From: JAVBNJ01 sp031551625
Lineage (GTDB): Bacteria > Bacteroidota > Bacteroidia > Bacteroidales > UBA932
Assembly: GCA_031551625.1 (NCBI GenBank)
Contig: JAVBNJ010000142.1
Span: 1-30,951, forward strand
DNA length: 30,951 bases
Reading direction: 5' to 3'
Positions 8,713 to 16,797 of the stretch are shown here, in pieces. The notes beneath the pieces were generated by a model, which was not told where the DNA came from, ran no database searches, and saw only the letters and a list, made by a program, of their open reading frames with translations. The translations under genes and the position numbers were made by a program. Numbering within the stretch: the stretch's first letter is position 1; each line of letters begins with the position of its first letter.

Positions 8713-9486
8713 ATGAGAAAAATAACATTTTTAAGTACCGTTGTACTATGTGGCCTTTTGGCTGTTAGTTGTATGAGTCCTCAGCAAAAGATTGATTCTA
8801 TTGCGAAAAAGCTAAACAAAGACTGCCCTATTGAAGTTGGAAACGGTGCTGGGAGTATCATTTCTGCAGAATCGCTACCGGAGAAGACATTAAAAATGAA
8901 TTTCCAAATTAATTCAACACTGGATTTGGATGAACCCACTAGAGCCATGCTGATAGAGGCTATGAAGACAATTTTCGTATCTATGGCGGATACAGATTAT
9001 CTTTTTAAAAAAATAAAGAAAATGGAAGCGACTGTTATTGTATCAATTGTTACGCCGAACAATGAAGCGATGGACATTGTAATTAACCCTGATGATTTCA
9101 AAAATGTAGAGAAGGTACAACTGACAAAAGGGGGGATGGATTCGGAAGACAATGTACAAACAATACTGAAAACAATGGCTACAAGCTTCCAAAAGCAACT
9201 ACCTATGGTCGACGAAGAAACCGGTATAAAGACTATTGATTGTTATGTAGAAAGAATGACATTGGTTACTGTTGGCGAATTGCCTGATGAATTTCTGGAG
9301 GAGGTCATTGAAGAGGGTGACAGCGATACATTTGTTGCCTTATTAAAGCAAATGATGGTTGAAATGATAAAAGAAGATCCTTCTATGAAATATGTGGTGG
9401 ATAAAGGCGTAACGGTGAAATATATTTACAAAAAAACAGATGGAAGTGTTTTTGTTGAACAAGATGTGAGTAAAGCTGATTTGTAG
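8713..9486 (+). CDS. Putative lipoprotein of unknown function
   Basis: A 257-residue protein I do not recognise. A short basic start and hydrophobic stretch lead to a lipobox (LAVSC, cysteine 20), so it should be exported and lipid-anchored. The mature part is acidic, with lysine-rich and glutamate-rich alternation, few aromatic residues and mixed alpha/beta character; it shows no enzyme motif. Codon use is less GC-rich than in flanking genes. It has its own -7 box and converges on the ABC ATPase gene with 14 nt between stop codons. Real gene on grounds of length, signal sequence and promoter. Confidence 0.75.
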   Translation: MRKITFLSTVVLCGLLAVSCMSPQQKIDSIAKKLNKDCPIEVGNGAGSIISAESLPEKTLKMNFQINSTLDLDEPTRAMLIEAMKTIFVSMADTDYLFKKIKKMEATVIVSIVTPNNEAMDIVINPDDFKNVEKVQLTKGGMDSEDNVQTILKTMATSFQKQLPMVDEETGIKTIDCYVERMTLVTVGELPDEFLEEVIEEGDSDTFVALLKQMMVEMIKEDPSMKYVVDKGVTVKYIYKKTDGSVFVEQDVSKADL

Positions 9487-9500
9487 GAAACAGGTGCTAA

Positions 9501-10703
9501 CTATAGTAATTCCATCTCCTGTGTTTCTTGAAGTTCGTCAGGTGTTACTGTTTCTAATTTCGTTTCTTTTTCAGGCTCTGTTTTTGGTGCGGCTTTTGGA
9601 GGTCTGGGTGTTTTCGGTTTGCGGTCTACATTGCTTTTGGTATTCTCCGCAGTTTCACTTTGGAGTGTGGAAGCCGGTACCGGTGGCGGGTTTTTGCGCA
9701 GGTATGATCCCAATTCGTAGAACGAACTGAATTGCATTTCCTCACTGTTGAATGCATACGTAATTTCAGTAGTAGACTTTCGTATCGTAATGGTTATGTT
9801 GGGCAAGTTATCGACAGGCGTTTTTGAGTTCAGTATGCAGTGGTAGCCAAGGCGTGCTATTGCATTGCGGATGCGGCCAGGGTCGTTTTTGGTAAACACG
9901 GCTACTTCGCCGTAAAGATGCGTTTCGGGGGTTATTTCGCCGGTAATGCGATTGAAATCCAGATGTGAACCGGCAAATAATTCTTGCACGGCTGTTTGTA
10001 TATCATGGTCTTCCGGTGCGCCCTCGTAAATATAGGAGTTCGACAGTAACCACACTTTGTCGGCGGTGCGCATGGCCAGCGACAGGTCGTGTGTCGAATA
10101 AATAATTGTTTTATTCTGTTGATGCGCCAAGCGCTGCAACAGTGCTAGTATTTCGTATTTATTCGGAATATCAAGATATGCCGTCGGTTCATCGAGTAGC
10201 ACAATAGGCGTGTCTTGCACTAATGTGCGGGCAATCATTACACGTTGGCGTTCGCCGTCGCTTAGCATATCGACATTGCGGAAAGCCATGGCCCGCAAGC
10301 CAACCAGTTCGAGCGCATCGAGCACGCGGAATTTATCTTCCATGCTTAACCGTCCCATACGTCCGGTATGGGGATAGCGCCCCATTGCTGCCAAGTCAAA
10401 CACTTTGAGGTACGGCACGTTTACCGGTTCGGTCGATACAAAACTGATGGTGCGTGCCAATTCATTGCGCGAATAATCGAAAATTGATTTTCCACACAGG
10501 AAAATTTTCCCATCCACTTGCTTTTGTAGTCCTGCCATGGTTCGTAGCAGTGTGCTTTTTCCTACGCCGTTAAGCCCTGCCACTACCAGCAGTTCGCCGC
10601 TTACGGTCGAAATATTGATACGCCGCATGATGGAACCGCTGTAACCGCTTGCACGGCGACGGTAACCAATCATCAAATCCATTGTTTCAATCGTTTTTTC
10701 CAT
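9501..10703 (-). CDS. FecE/HmuV-type ABC transporter ATPase with long C-terminal extension
   Basis: ATP-hydrolysing subunit of an iron-siderophore, heme or cobalamin importer, partner of the FecCD permease upstream. From the ATG at 10703 it is 400 residues. Walker A is GLNGVGKST (43-51), the signature LSDGERQRV (147-155), Walker B PIVLLDE (166-172) and the switch histidine lies in STHDLS. The usual Q-loop glutamine region reads STEP instead. Start 10703 is chosen because the permease TGA and this ATG share one base (TGATG), a translational coupling arrangement; a longer frame opening at 10823 would lie inside the permease. The ATPase core ends near residue 260. About 140 residues follow, first folded-looking, then a Lys/Pro/Glu-rich tail. 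Confidence 0.88.
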   Translation of the reverse strand: MEKTIETMDLMIGYRRRASGYSGSIMRRINISTVSGELLVVAGLNGVGKSTLLRTMAGLQKQVDGKIFLCGKSIFDYSRNELARTISFVSTEPVNVPYLKVFDLAAMGRYPHTGRMGRLSMEDKFRVLDALELVGLRAMAFRNVDMLSDGERQRVMIARTLVQDTPIVLLDEPTAYLDIPNKYEILALLQRLAHQQNKTIIYSTHDLSLAMRTADKVWLLSNSYIYEGAPEDHDIQTAVQELFAGSHLDFNRITGEITPETHLYGEVAVFTKNDPGRIRNAIARLGYHCILNSKTPVDNLPNITITIRKSTTEITYAFNSEEMQFSSFYELGSYLRKNPPPVPASTLQSETAENTKSNVDRKPKTPRPPKAAPKTEPEKETKLETVTPDELQETQEMELL

Positions 10704-11734
10704 CAATAGCTGCGTTGGTTTCGGAAAATAATGAATAGGATGACCGGAATTCCCATAAGGGCGGTAACGGTGTTTATCGGTAACACATTGCCCGATCCGG
10801 GCAGTTGCGAAATAATATCGCATAGTAGCATGACACAGGCGCCCATCACTACCGATGCGGGAATGAGCAGGGCATGATTAGCATCGCGGAAAGTCATGCG
10901 AGCCAGATGTGGTACGGCAATGCCCACAAATCCGATGGGCCCGCAAAATGCAGTGACGCTACCGGCCAGCAAACCTGCGCTGATAAAAATTATTGAGCGG
11001 GCGCGGCGTACGTTCATGCCCATGCTTTGCGCATAGGTGTCGCCGGGCAGCAGGGCGTTCAGGTTTTTAATCGAAAGAATAGCGATAAGCAATCCGGCAA
11101 ATACCGAAAGCATGAGCAACGACAATTGTTGTGGCGATACATTACTGAAACTGCCCATTGTCCACAGCACATACGTTTTGAGTGCCGCTGCCGAACTGAA
11201 ATACTGCAGCAGGCCTACGATAGCTGCTGCGGCACCGCCAATCATGATGCCGAAAATAAGAATGGTCATGGTGTTACGCAAACGCGCCGAAGCTGCGAGG
11301 ATAATAGAAAGCACTGCCATTGCGCCAATGAATCCGGCAGCTGCCAAGCCAAAATCTTTCAGCCACACCAAGGCGCCCGAAGCGACCCAAAAACCGGTAC
11401 CCAGTACAAATAGTGCTACGCCTAATCCTGCGCCGGAACTGATGCCCAATACATATGGGTCGGCCAGCGGGTTGCGGAATACTGTTTGCATTTGCAAGCC
11501 GCTAACCGCTAATGCCACGCCTACCAATACCGCGACAATGGCTTTGGGCAAGCGAAAGTATAGTACGATTTGTTCTATAGCCGGCGAAGTATCGGGATAG
11601 CCCGTAAGAGCCGACCATACATCGCCTGCAGGGATATGCACCGACCCCAGAAAAATGTCGGCAAAGAACAACAACACTGTCACAAGGGTCAATGCCAGAA
11701 ATAAGATGCCGTATTTTTTAGTTTGTTTTTTCAT
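10703..11734 (-). CDS. FecCD/BtuC-family ABC transporter permease
   Basis: Inner-membrane permease (343 residues, about ten membrane helices) for import of an iron-siderophore, heme or vitamin B12. Family features are the long hydrophobic segments, the central PLADPYVLGISSGAGLG phrase after the third helix, the cytoplasmic PGDTYAQSMG coupling region and GPIGFVGIAVPHLAR near the C-terminus. The start at 11734 (MKKQTKK) is preferred over one 15 nt upstream because the upstream codon lies in the promoter -7 box. The ATPase follows by a one-base overlap. No substrate-binding protein or TonB receptor is in the window, so substrate is undetermined. Confidence 0.9.
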   Translation of the reverse strand: MKKQTKKYGILFLALTLVTVLLFFADIFLGSVHIPAGDVWSALTGYPDTSPAIEQIVLYFRLPKAIVAVLVGVALAVSGLQMQTVFRNPLADPYVLGISSGAGLGVALFVLGTGFWVASGALVWLKDFGLAAAGFIGAMAVLSIILAASARLRNTMTILIFGIMIGGAAAAIVGLLQYFSSAAALKTYVLWTMGSFSNVSPQQLSLLMLSVFAGLLIAILSIKNLNALLPGDTYAQSMGMNVRRARSIIFISAGLLAGSVTAFCGPIGFVGIAVPHLARMTFRDANHALLIPASVVMGACVMLLCDIISQLPGSGNVLPINTVTALMGIPVILFIIFRNQRSY

Positions 11735-11746
11735 GCAAATTGCGTG

Positions 11747-11754
11747 CAAAGGTA
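11747..11754 (-). promoter_or_regulatory. Promoter -7 box of the FecCD operon
   Basis: Minus-strand TACCTTTG, a perfect TAnnTTTG, ends 12 nt before the ATG at 11734. This fixes the permease start downstream of 11747 and implies a very short leader. Confidence 0.65.
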
Positions 11755-11798
11755 CAAAAAGAATTAGAAATTAAGAATGAAAAATTAGGAATTATTTG

Positions 11799-11806
11799 TA
11801 TCTTTG
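11799..11806 (+). promoter_or_regulatory. tpiA promoter -7 box (TATCTTTG)
   Basis: Perfect TAnnTTTG match 46 nt before the tpiA ATG; the leader between is AT-rich. Confidence 0.65.
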
Positions 11807-11852
11807 TAAGATAGACATTTATTCCTAAATTAAAATATAAAATTATAAAATC

Positions 11853-12605
11853 ATGCGAAAGAAAATTGTTGCCGGAAACTGGAAAATGAATACCACGTAC
11901 GAAGAGGGTGAAACATTGCTAAGCGACTTGATTGCTAAACGCAGTGAAGTGCCTGTAAATGTTGCGTTGGTTGTTGCGCCGCCGTTTACACATTTGTGTT
12001 GCTTTGCCGAGCCATTGCACAATTCGGGCATTGCCTTGTCTGCACAAAACTGTGCGGCCGAAGAGAAAGGCGCCTATACCGGTGAAGTATCGGCGCTCAT
12101 GTTAGCTTCCATTGATGTAGACTATTGCATCATCGGACACTCCGAACGCCGCGAGTACTATGGCGAAACGAACGCTATTCTTTTGAAAAAAGTACAACGC
12201 GCATTAGCTGCCGGATTGAAACCGATTTTCTGCATCGGCGAAGTGTTGGCCGAACGCGAAGCCAACCGCTACTTTGAGGTGGTGAAGCAACAGTTGGAAG
12301 AAGTGATTCTGCAGCTATCGTCTGTCGATTTTGAGAAAATAGTGATTGCTTACGAACCGGTGTGGGCTATTGGTACCGGCAAAACAGCCACTTCCGCACA
12401 AGCGCAGGAGATGCATGCATTTATCCGCAAAACGCTGGTTGGCAAGTTTGGCGCAGCCGCACAAAATACGTCGATTCTTTATGGTGGCAGTTGCAAACCA
12501 TCGAATGCCAAGGAACTGTTTGCACAGCCCGATGTGGACGGCGGCCTTATTGGCGGCGCTTCGCTGGTGGCAGCGGATTTTATTGAAATAGCGAAATCTT
12601 TTTAA
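11853..12605 (+). CDS. tpiA: Triosephosphate isomerase
   Basis: Interconverts dihydroxyacetone phosphate and glyceraldehyde 3-phosphate in glycolysis and gluconeogenesis. The 250-residue TIM barrel has the catalytic lysine K11 in AGNWKMN, the electrophile H96 in IIGHSERR, the catalytic base E168 in AYEPVWAIGTG with the mobile loop at about 171-179, and the phosphate-binding YGGS and GGLIGGASL segments at the C-terminus. Length is standard. It has its own promoter and is followed after 23 nt by a DUF1016 gene and prmA in the same direction. Confidence 0.97.
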   Translation: MRKKIVAGNWKMNTTYEEGETLLSDLIAKRSEVPVNVALVVAPPFTHLCCFAEPLHNSGIALSAQNCAAEEKGAYTGEVSALMLASIDVDYCIIGHSERREYYGETNAILLKKVQRALAAGLKPIFCIGEVLAEREANRYFEVVKQQLEEVILQLSSVDFEKIVIAYEPVWAIGTGKTATSAQAQEMHAFIRKTLVGKFGAAAQNTSILYGGSCKPSNAKELFAQPDVDGGLIGGASLVAADFIEIAKSF

Positions 12606-12628
12606 TCACCGAATTGTTATCCACTGTT

Positions 12629-13681
12629 ATGAATAAAGATATTGATGCACTTGGCTATAACGGTATTCTGCGGAATATTATTACCGAGATAAAATCGACG
12701 CGGGTTGTTATTGCCAATCGGGTCAATACGTCGATGATGCAGATGTATTGGAATATTGGCAAGCGCTTATCGGAAGAAGGTTTTGGAAAAGGATATGGAA
12801 CTAAAGTAGTTGAAAGACTTGCTTTCGATTTGAAAAGTGAATTTCCGGAGATGAAGGGGTTTTCACCACGGAATTTGTGGGATATGAAACGCTTCTATGA
12901 GTTTTATTATCAAGTTGATACAAAACTGCGACAGTGTGTCGCAGTTTTGCCATGGAAGCATAATATTTTGATAATGACGAAATCCAAGTCCATTGAAGAA
13001 GCCCGGTTTTATGCGGAATCGGCAAATGAAATGGGTTGGACGCGAGATGTTCTTTTAAATTTCATGAAGTCGGATTCATATCATCGAACCAAGGCATTAC
13101 CCAAACAACATAATTTTGAAAGAACACTGCCTGAACATTTGCAGGAGCAAGCTGATGAAATTCTAAAAAGTACATACAATTTGGAATTTCTTGGATTATC
13201 ACATCCGGTGCGCGAACTGGAAATGGAAAAGCGTTTGGTGGAAAAAATTAAATTATTTTTATTGGAACTAGGCAACGGATTTACATTTATTGGCAACCAA
13301 CATCGTCTGCAGTCTCACCAACAGAAAGAATATTTTGTCGATTTACTTTTCTTCAATCGTAAGCTAAAATCGCTGGTGGCTATTGATTTGAAGATAGGTA
13401 ACTTTGAGCCGGAATATGTTGGTAAAATGAATTTTTACCTAGGTTTGCTTGATGACCAAGTGCGCATGGCCGATGAAAACCTTTCGGTTGGTATTATCTT
13501 GTGTGCCGATAAAGACCATGTAGATGTGGAGGTGGCATTGCGCGATATAAAGAAACCGATAGGTGTGGCCGATTATCAATTACAGTTCCCCGAAAAACAG
13601 TTGAAGGAATTGATATGCCGCGAAATTAAAGAAGAAATGTATCGGATAGAAGATAATTTAGAAGCAGATGAATTATATTGA
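12629..13681 (+). CDS. DUF1016 / YhcG-family PD-(D/E)XK nuclease-fold protein
   Basis: A 350-residue protein of the YhcG family, from the ATG at 12629 (a TTG 15 nt upstream in frame is less likely). The N-terminal half (about 1-175) is the helical YhcG N domain, with QMYWNIGKRL and SPRNLWDMKRFYEFY. The C-terminal half (about 190-345) is the PD-(D/E)XK nuclease fold; the candidate active site is the Asp of YFVDLLFF plus the D-x-K of AIDLKIG. Family members often sit in accessory or defence-related DNA, and DNA cleavage is inferred from fold only. It lies between tpiA and prmA and overlaps the prmA start by 14 nt, so it is co-transcribed with, and perhaps coupled to, a housekeeping gene. Confidence 0.88.
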   Translation: MNKDIDALGYNGILRNIITEIKSTRVVIANRVNTSMMQMYWNIGKRLSEEGFGKGYGTKVVERLAFDLKSEFPEMKGFSPRNLWDMKRFYEFYYQVDTKLRQCVAVLPWKHNILIMTKSKSIEEARFYAESANEMGWTRDVLLNFMKSDSYHRTKALPKQHNFERTLPEHLQEQADEILKSTYNLEFLGLSHPVRELEMEKRLVEKIKLFLLELGNGFTFIGNQHRLQSHQQKEYFVDLLFFNRKLKSLVAIDLKIGNFEPEYVGKMNFYLGLLDDQVRMADENLSVGIILCADKDHVDVEVALRDIKKPIGVADYQLQFPEKQLKELICREIKEEMYRIEDNLEADELY

Positions 13682-14513
13682 TCTTAAAGTATCACTTGCA
13701 CCATTTGATGATACGTTGCGCGAGGTGTTGATTGCCGAGCTGGCCGATGGTGGCTACGATAGTTTTGTGGAAACAGCCGATGGTTTCAATGCATATATCC
13801 CAAGCGGTAGCTACGATGAGCGCCCATTGAAATTGCTTTTCTACAATTATCGAGAGCAGGCAACTATTACTTACGCTACGGAATTTATTGTCGGACAGAA
13901 CTGGAATGCCTTATGGGAATCCAATTTCGAACCTATTGTAGTAGACAAGGAGTGTACGATTCGCGCACCCTTTCATAAAGACTTGCCGAAAACGCGCTAT
14001 GAAATTGTGATGGAACCGAAAATGGCTTTCGGCACGGGGCACCACCATACGACATACCTGATGTTGCAAGCTGTGCTCGAAATTCCGATGAAAGGATTGC
14101 AGGTGCTCGACATGGGATGTGGCACTGGCGTGCTGGCTATTTTGGCAGCCAAGCGTGGCGCCAACAAATTTGTTGATGCCATTGACATTGACGTGTGGGC
14201 GAAAAACAGCACACTCGAAAATGCGAAGCGCAATCGAGTGGGGCACAAAGTCCGTGCACTGCTGGGCGATGCGTCGCTTATTCAGCGTAGCAAATACCAT
14301 TTGATTTTAGCCAACATCAATCGTAATATCCTGCTCGATGATATGGGTACATACGCTATGGGATTGAAGCCTCGCGGCATGGTAGTGGTGAGCGGTATCT
14401 ACGAGACGGATGTAGATGCGGTGGCCGCCGAAGCTGCTAAGCACGGCCTGCGCGAGATAGAGCGCCGTTCGCGCCAGTCGTGGGCCATGGCCGCCTTTCA
14501 GAAAACAACATAA
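13668..14513 (+). CDS. prmA: Ribosomal protein L11 methyltransferase
   Basis: SAM-dependent methyltransferase that modifies ribosomal protein L11. The 281-residue protein has an N-terminal substrate-recognition domain (about 1-95) and a Rossmann methyltransferase domain. Visible motifs are FGTGHHHTT (120s), the SAM-binding VLDMGCGTGVLAI and the NPPY-like ANINRNIL. This is the usual Bacteroidota form. The ATG at 13668 lies inside the end of the DUF1016 gene (14-nt overlap), which suggests coupled translation. A 20-bp inverted repeat follows the stop. Confidence 0.92.
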   Translation: MNYIDLKVSLAPFDDTLREVLIAELADGGYDSFVETADGFNAYIPSGSYDERPLKLLFYNYREQATITYATEFIVGQNWNALWESNFEPIVVDKECTIRAPFHKDLPKTRYEIVMEPKMAFGTGHHHTTYLMLQAVLEIPMKGLQVLDMGCGTGVLAILAAKRGANKFVDAIDIDVWAKNSTLENAKRNRVGHKVRALLGDASLIQRSKYHLILANINRNILLDDMGTYAMGLKPRGMVVVSGIYETDVDAVAAEAAKHGLREIERRSRQSWAMAAFQKTT

Positions 14514-14528
14514 CCACGAGAACAGTTA

Positions 14529-14633
14529 TCCACGAATTACACTAATTTCACGAATTGAGATACACATTGAGGCTCTAAAAAAATTCTACGAATTATATTT
14601 GTGAGGCAAATTAAAATTAGTGTAATTCGTGGA
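14529..14633. repeat. Perfect 20-bp inverted repeat between prmA and the patatin gene
   Basis: Positions 14529-14548 are the exact reverse complement of 14614-14633, separated by 65 nt. Neither arm extends further. No T tract follows on the plus strand, so this is not a typical intrinsic terminator. The arms contain the phrase CACGAATTACACTAATT, a type of AT-rich intergenic sequence. Confidence 0.8.
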
Positions 14634-14662
14634 CAAAATATTGTGGTCAAAACGAAAATACT

Positions 14663-16249
14663 ATGAAAATTGCTCTTGCATTCTCTGGCGGTGGATTTCG
14701 TGCAGCCGCCTTTAATTTAGGCGCATTGACTTACTTGAATCAAGTAACGCTTGATGGCGAACCGTTGTTGAAAAAGGTAGTGGCGCTCTCGACCGTGTCG
14801 GGCGGAACAATTACCGGTGCACGCTATGCCACAGGCATCAAGAAAGGCGAGAGTGTGCAGCAAATTTACAAAGCGTTGTATACATTTTTCAACGATGCCG
14901 ATGTTGTATCGGACAGCTTGGGGCGTCTGCAACTATTGCAGAAAGCCAAAGGCAAGCGGGTTCAAAGTTTAATTAATGCCTTTGCTGATGTGTACGACCA
15001 CTCGTTGTTTGCGGGTGATAAATTCGGCTTGTTGCTTGATATGTCTACGAACCCCATTCACTTGAAGCAAATTTCGTTCAACGCTACGGAGTTTTCCACC
15101 GGTTTGCAATTCCGTTTTCAAGTAGCAGAGCCCGTTATTTCCAAAGCTACCGGCAAGCCTATTACCGGGAAAATCGGCAACCAAAAAAACCGTATACCCG
15201 AAACACTGGCGCGCGAAATCCGTATGGGTGATATCCTTGCGGCCTCGTCGTGCTTTCCCGGAGGATTCGAGCCTATTAATTTCCCTGACGATTTTGTGTT
15301 ACCTAATGAATTAGTTGAAAGCTATAAAGGTAAAACTATCGGTGTAATGGATGGCGGTATTGTCGATAACCAAGGCATAGAGCCGTTGTTGCTGGCCGAA
15401 AGGCGCATGCATGCCGGACTGGAAGACGGTACGAACAAAATTGACCTGATGATTATTTCGGACGTGGCCAGCCCCTACATGGAAGGTTTTACGGCCAGTT
15501 TGAAAAGCAAGGAAAACTGGTGGCGGCAGTTGACATTGTTGAGTTTGCGAAACGCCACTATCGTAACGGCGTTGCTATCGCTTGCCGGAGTGGTGGGCGG
15601 ATTTATATATAATCAACCGGCGGCAGTAGCGGCGGGTACTTTTGTTGGCACACTGGCGGGCTTGGTGCTGGCGGTGTTTGCTATAGTCAACAACTGTCTG
15701 AGCCATGTGCGGATAATTGACATGCATAAGGTCGAAAACCTGCTACATGTGAAGCTCGGCGTGTTCGAGTTATTTTTGAAAAACCGCGTTAGTTCGGTGA
15801 TGAAACTGGCCGGTAGCGTGTTTATGAAACGCATACGCTCGCTCAACTACCGCGCCGTATATGAAGATAAGCGTTGGGACAACCGCCGCATTCAAAATGC
15901 GATATACGAATTGCGTAAAGGTGAAAAATGGGAAAAAATGAAAGCGTTGCCCGAGGAATTGAAACCTTCGGACGAGATACGGAAAGTAACGACTGCTGCT
16001 ACACGTATGAGTACCACGCTTTGGTTTAAGGACGAACAGAAACAAAACAACATATTGGATAAATTAATAGCCTGCGGCCAGTACACCATGTGCTGGAACC
16101 TGCTGGAATATATTCGGGAACTGAAACAAGACGCTACGAATACAAACGATTCCCATCGTACACTTATGGCTTGCGAAGCCGCCATGCTCAAGGATTGGGC
16201 GGATTTCCAAAACGACCCGCTGTGGCTGGTGCGCGAATATGAAAAATAA
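14663..16249 (+). CDS. Patatin-like phospholipase with C-terminal hydrophobic segments
   Basis: Predicted serine lipid acyl hydrolase of 528 residues. The patatin catalytic dyad is intact: the oxyanion loop SGGGFRA begins at residue 8, the nucleophile is S46 (STVSGGT, a relaxed GxSxG) and the aspartate is D230 (MDGGIVDNQG). No signal peptide is seen. After the patatin domain (about 1-265) come two hydrophobic segments (about 294-345), suggesting membrane association, then a helical charged C-terminal region of about 180 residues with no recognised domain. Patatin proteins serve in lipid turnover, as virulence factors or as effectors of defence systems; no partner sensor gene is adjacent, so a defence role is not supported here. 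Confidence 0.85.
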   Translation: MKIALAFSGGGFRAAAFNLGALTYLNQVTLDGEPLLKKVVALSTVSGGTITGARYATGIKKGESVQQIYKALYTFFNDADVVSDSLGRLQLLQKAKGKRVQSLINAFADVYDHSLFAGDKFGLLLDMSTNPIHLKQISFNATEFSTGLQFRFQVAEPVISKATGKPITGKIGNQKNRIPETLAREIRMGDILAASSCFPGGFEPINFPDDFVLPNELVESYKGKTIGVMDGGIVDNQGIEPLLLAERRMHAGLEDGTNKIDLMIISDVASPYMEGFTASLKSKENWWRQLTLLSLRNATIVTALLSLAGVVGGFIYNQPAAVAAGTFVGTLAGLVLAVFAIVNNCLSHVRIIDMHKVENLLHVKLGVFELFLKNRVSSVMKLAGSVFMKRIRSLNYRAVYEDKRWDNRRIQNAIYELRKGEKWEKMKALPEELKPSDEIRKVTTAATRMSTTLWFKDEQKQNNILDKLIACGQYTMCWNLLEYIRELKQDATNTNDSHRTLMACEAAMLKDWADFQNDPLWLVREYEK

Positions 16250-16250
16250 A

Positions 16251-16282
16251 TTTGCGTATTAAAAAATAACGCTCTATATTTG
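16251..16282 (+). promoter_or_regulatory. Promoter of structured RNA copy C
   Basis: TTTG (16251-16254), 20-nt spacer, then TATATTTG (16275-16282): a full Bacteroidota promoter. Transcription should start near 16289. The -7 box lies 15 nt before GTTCTTTA, exactly as in copy B. Confidence 0.8.
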
Positions 16283-16288
16283 CAGTGT

Positions 16289-16459
16289 TATTAGGATGTT
16301 CTTTAATGCATAAAGAAGTGAAAACTTCTACTCTGTACTTTGAAACTTCGACAATTTCAATACACAACGAGAATAAATTCTACAAACATGGATTTGTTTG
16401 TCTCATTGTGTAGGTAGTCGAAGACCTCAAAGTACGGATAAACTAAAGTCCATGTTTCA
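16289..16459 (+). ncRNA. Structured pseudoknotted RNA, copy C
   Basis: Elements in order: GTTCTTTA (16298-16305). A small hairpin AGAAGT/ACTTCT. Outer helix P1: 16333-16343 with 16427-16437 (11 bp, one G-T). Internal loop AA (16344-16345) opposite ACC (16424-16426). P1 continues as CTTCGAC 16346-16352 with GTCGAAG 16417-16423. Then AATTTCAAT. Inner helix TACACAA 16361-16367 with TTGTGTA 16406-16412, plus GAG/CTC across a mismatch, followed by GGTA. The loop strand from 16384 (containing CATGGA) pairs with the 3' flank ending at 16457 (containing TCCATG): 9 perfect bp, 12 with one T-G. U-rich TTTCATTTT follows. Lies upstream of a secreted-protein gene, as does copy B. Function unknown. Confidence 0.75.
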
Positions 16460-16797
16460 TTTTAGTCTATTTGTTCAGATTAACACAAGTTGAAACAAGA
16501 CTGGCAGTAATTACAAAATTGCAGCAGGGAGTTTTTTAATTAGGAATGACGAATTAGGAATTGTAAGCCCGTAGGGATTTGATAGCAATAAAAAAATGAT
16601 AATCATAAGAATAGAGTATTAACAAGAGCGTAGCCGCGGGAACCGGTTTGAAAGAAGGTTTGTGTTTGTTGTACACAGATTTCGCAGATGGAGAACAGAT
16701 TTCACAGATGAATGCGAAAATGTGAGTTAAGGAGCTGGTTTCCGGAGCTACGATAATATAAACTAATAAATTAGTTATAATTTAAACTAAATTTGAT
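16460..16797 (+). other. Leader region between RNA copy C and the secreted-protein gene
   Basis: About 340 nt with no convincing open frame. It holds a 15-mer (GTTTGTGTTTGTTGT, 16658-16672) also found upstream of the paralogue at 22688-22702, interspersed ACACAGATTTCGCAGATGG-type phrases, and an AT-rich stretch (AAATTAGTTAT) just before the start codon that resembles the one before the paralogue. No clear TAnnTTTG box was found, so the gene may be read from the RNA promoter or from an unrecognised one. Confidence 0.5.

Noticed and set aside
10704..10823. Extended start of the ABC ATPase at 10823
   Set aside because: The extra 40 residues lie inside the permease gene and lack family similarity; the TGATG overlap at 10703 is the natural start.
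12614..13681. DUF1016 protein plus prmA as a restriction-modification pair
   Set aside because: PrmA is a ribosomal protein methyltransferase by its motifs, not a DNA methylase, and no specificity subunit is present.
14663..16249. Patatin as a CBASS-type defence effector
   Set aside because: No cyclic nucleotide synthase or accessory gene is adjacent; the neighbours are prmA and the structured RNA.
16289..16459. 6S RNA or tmRNA as the identity of the structured RNA
   Set aside because: 6S RNA is one long hairpin with a central bubble, usually single copy, and does not fit a pseudoknot pairing outside the first helix. There is no tmRNA tRNA-like end or tag frame.
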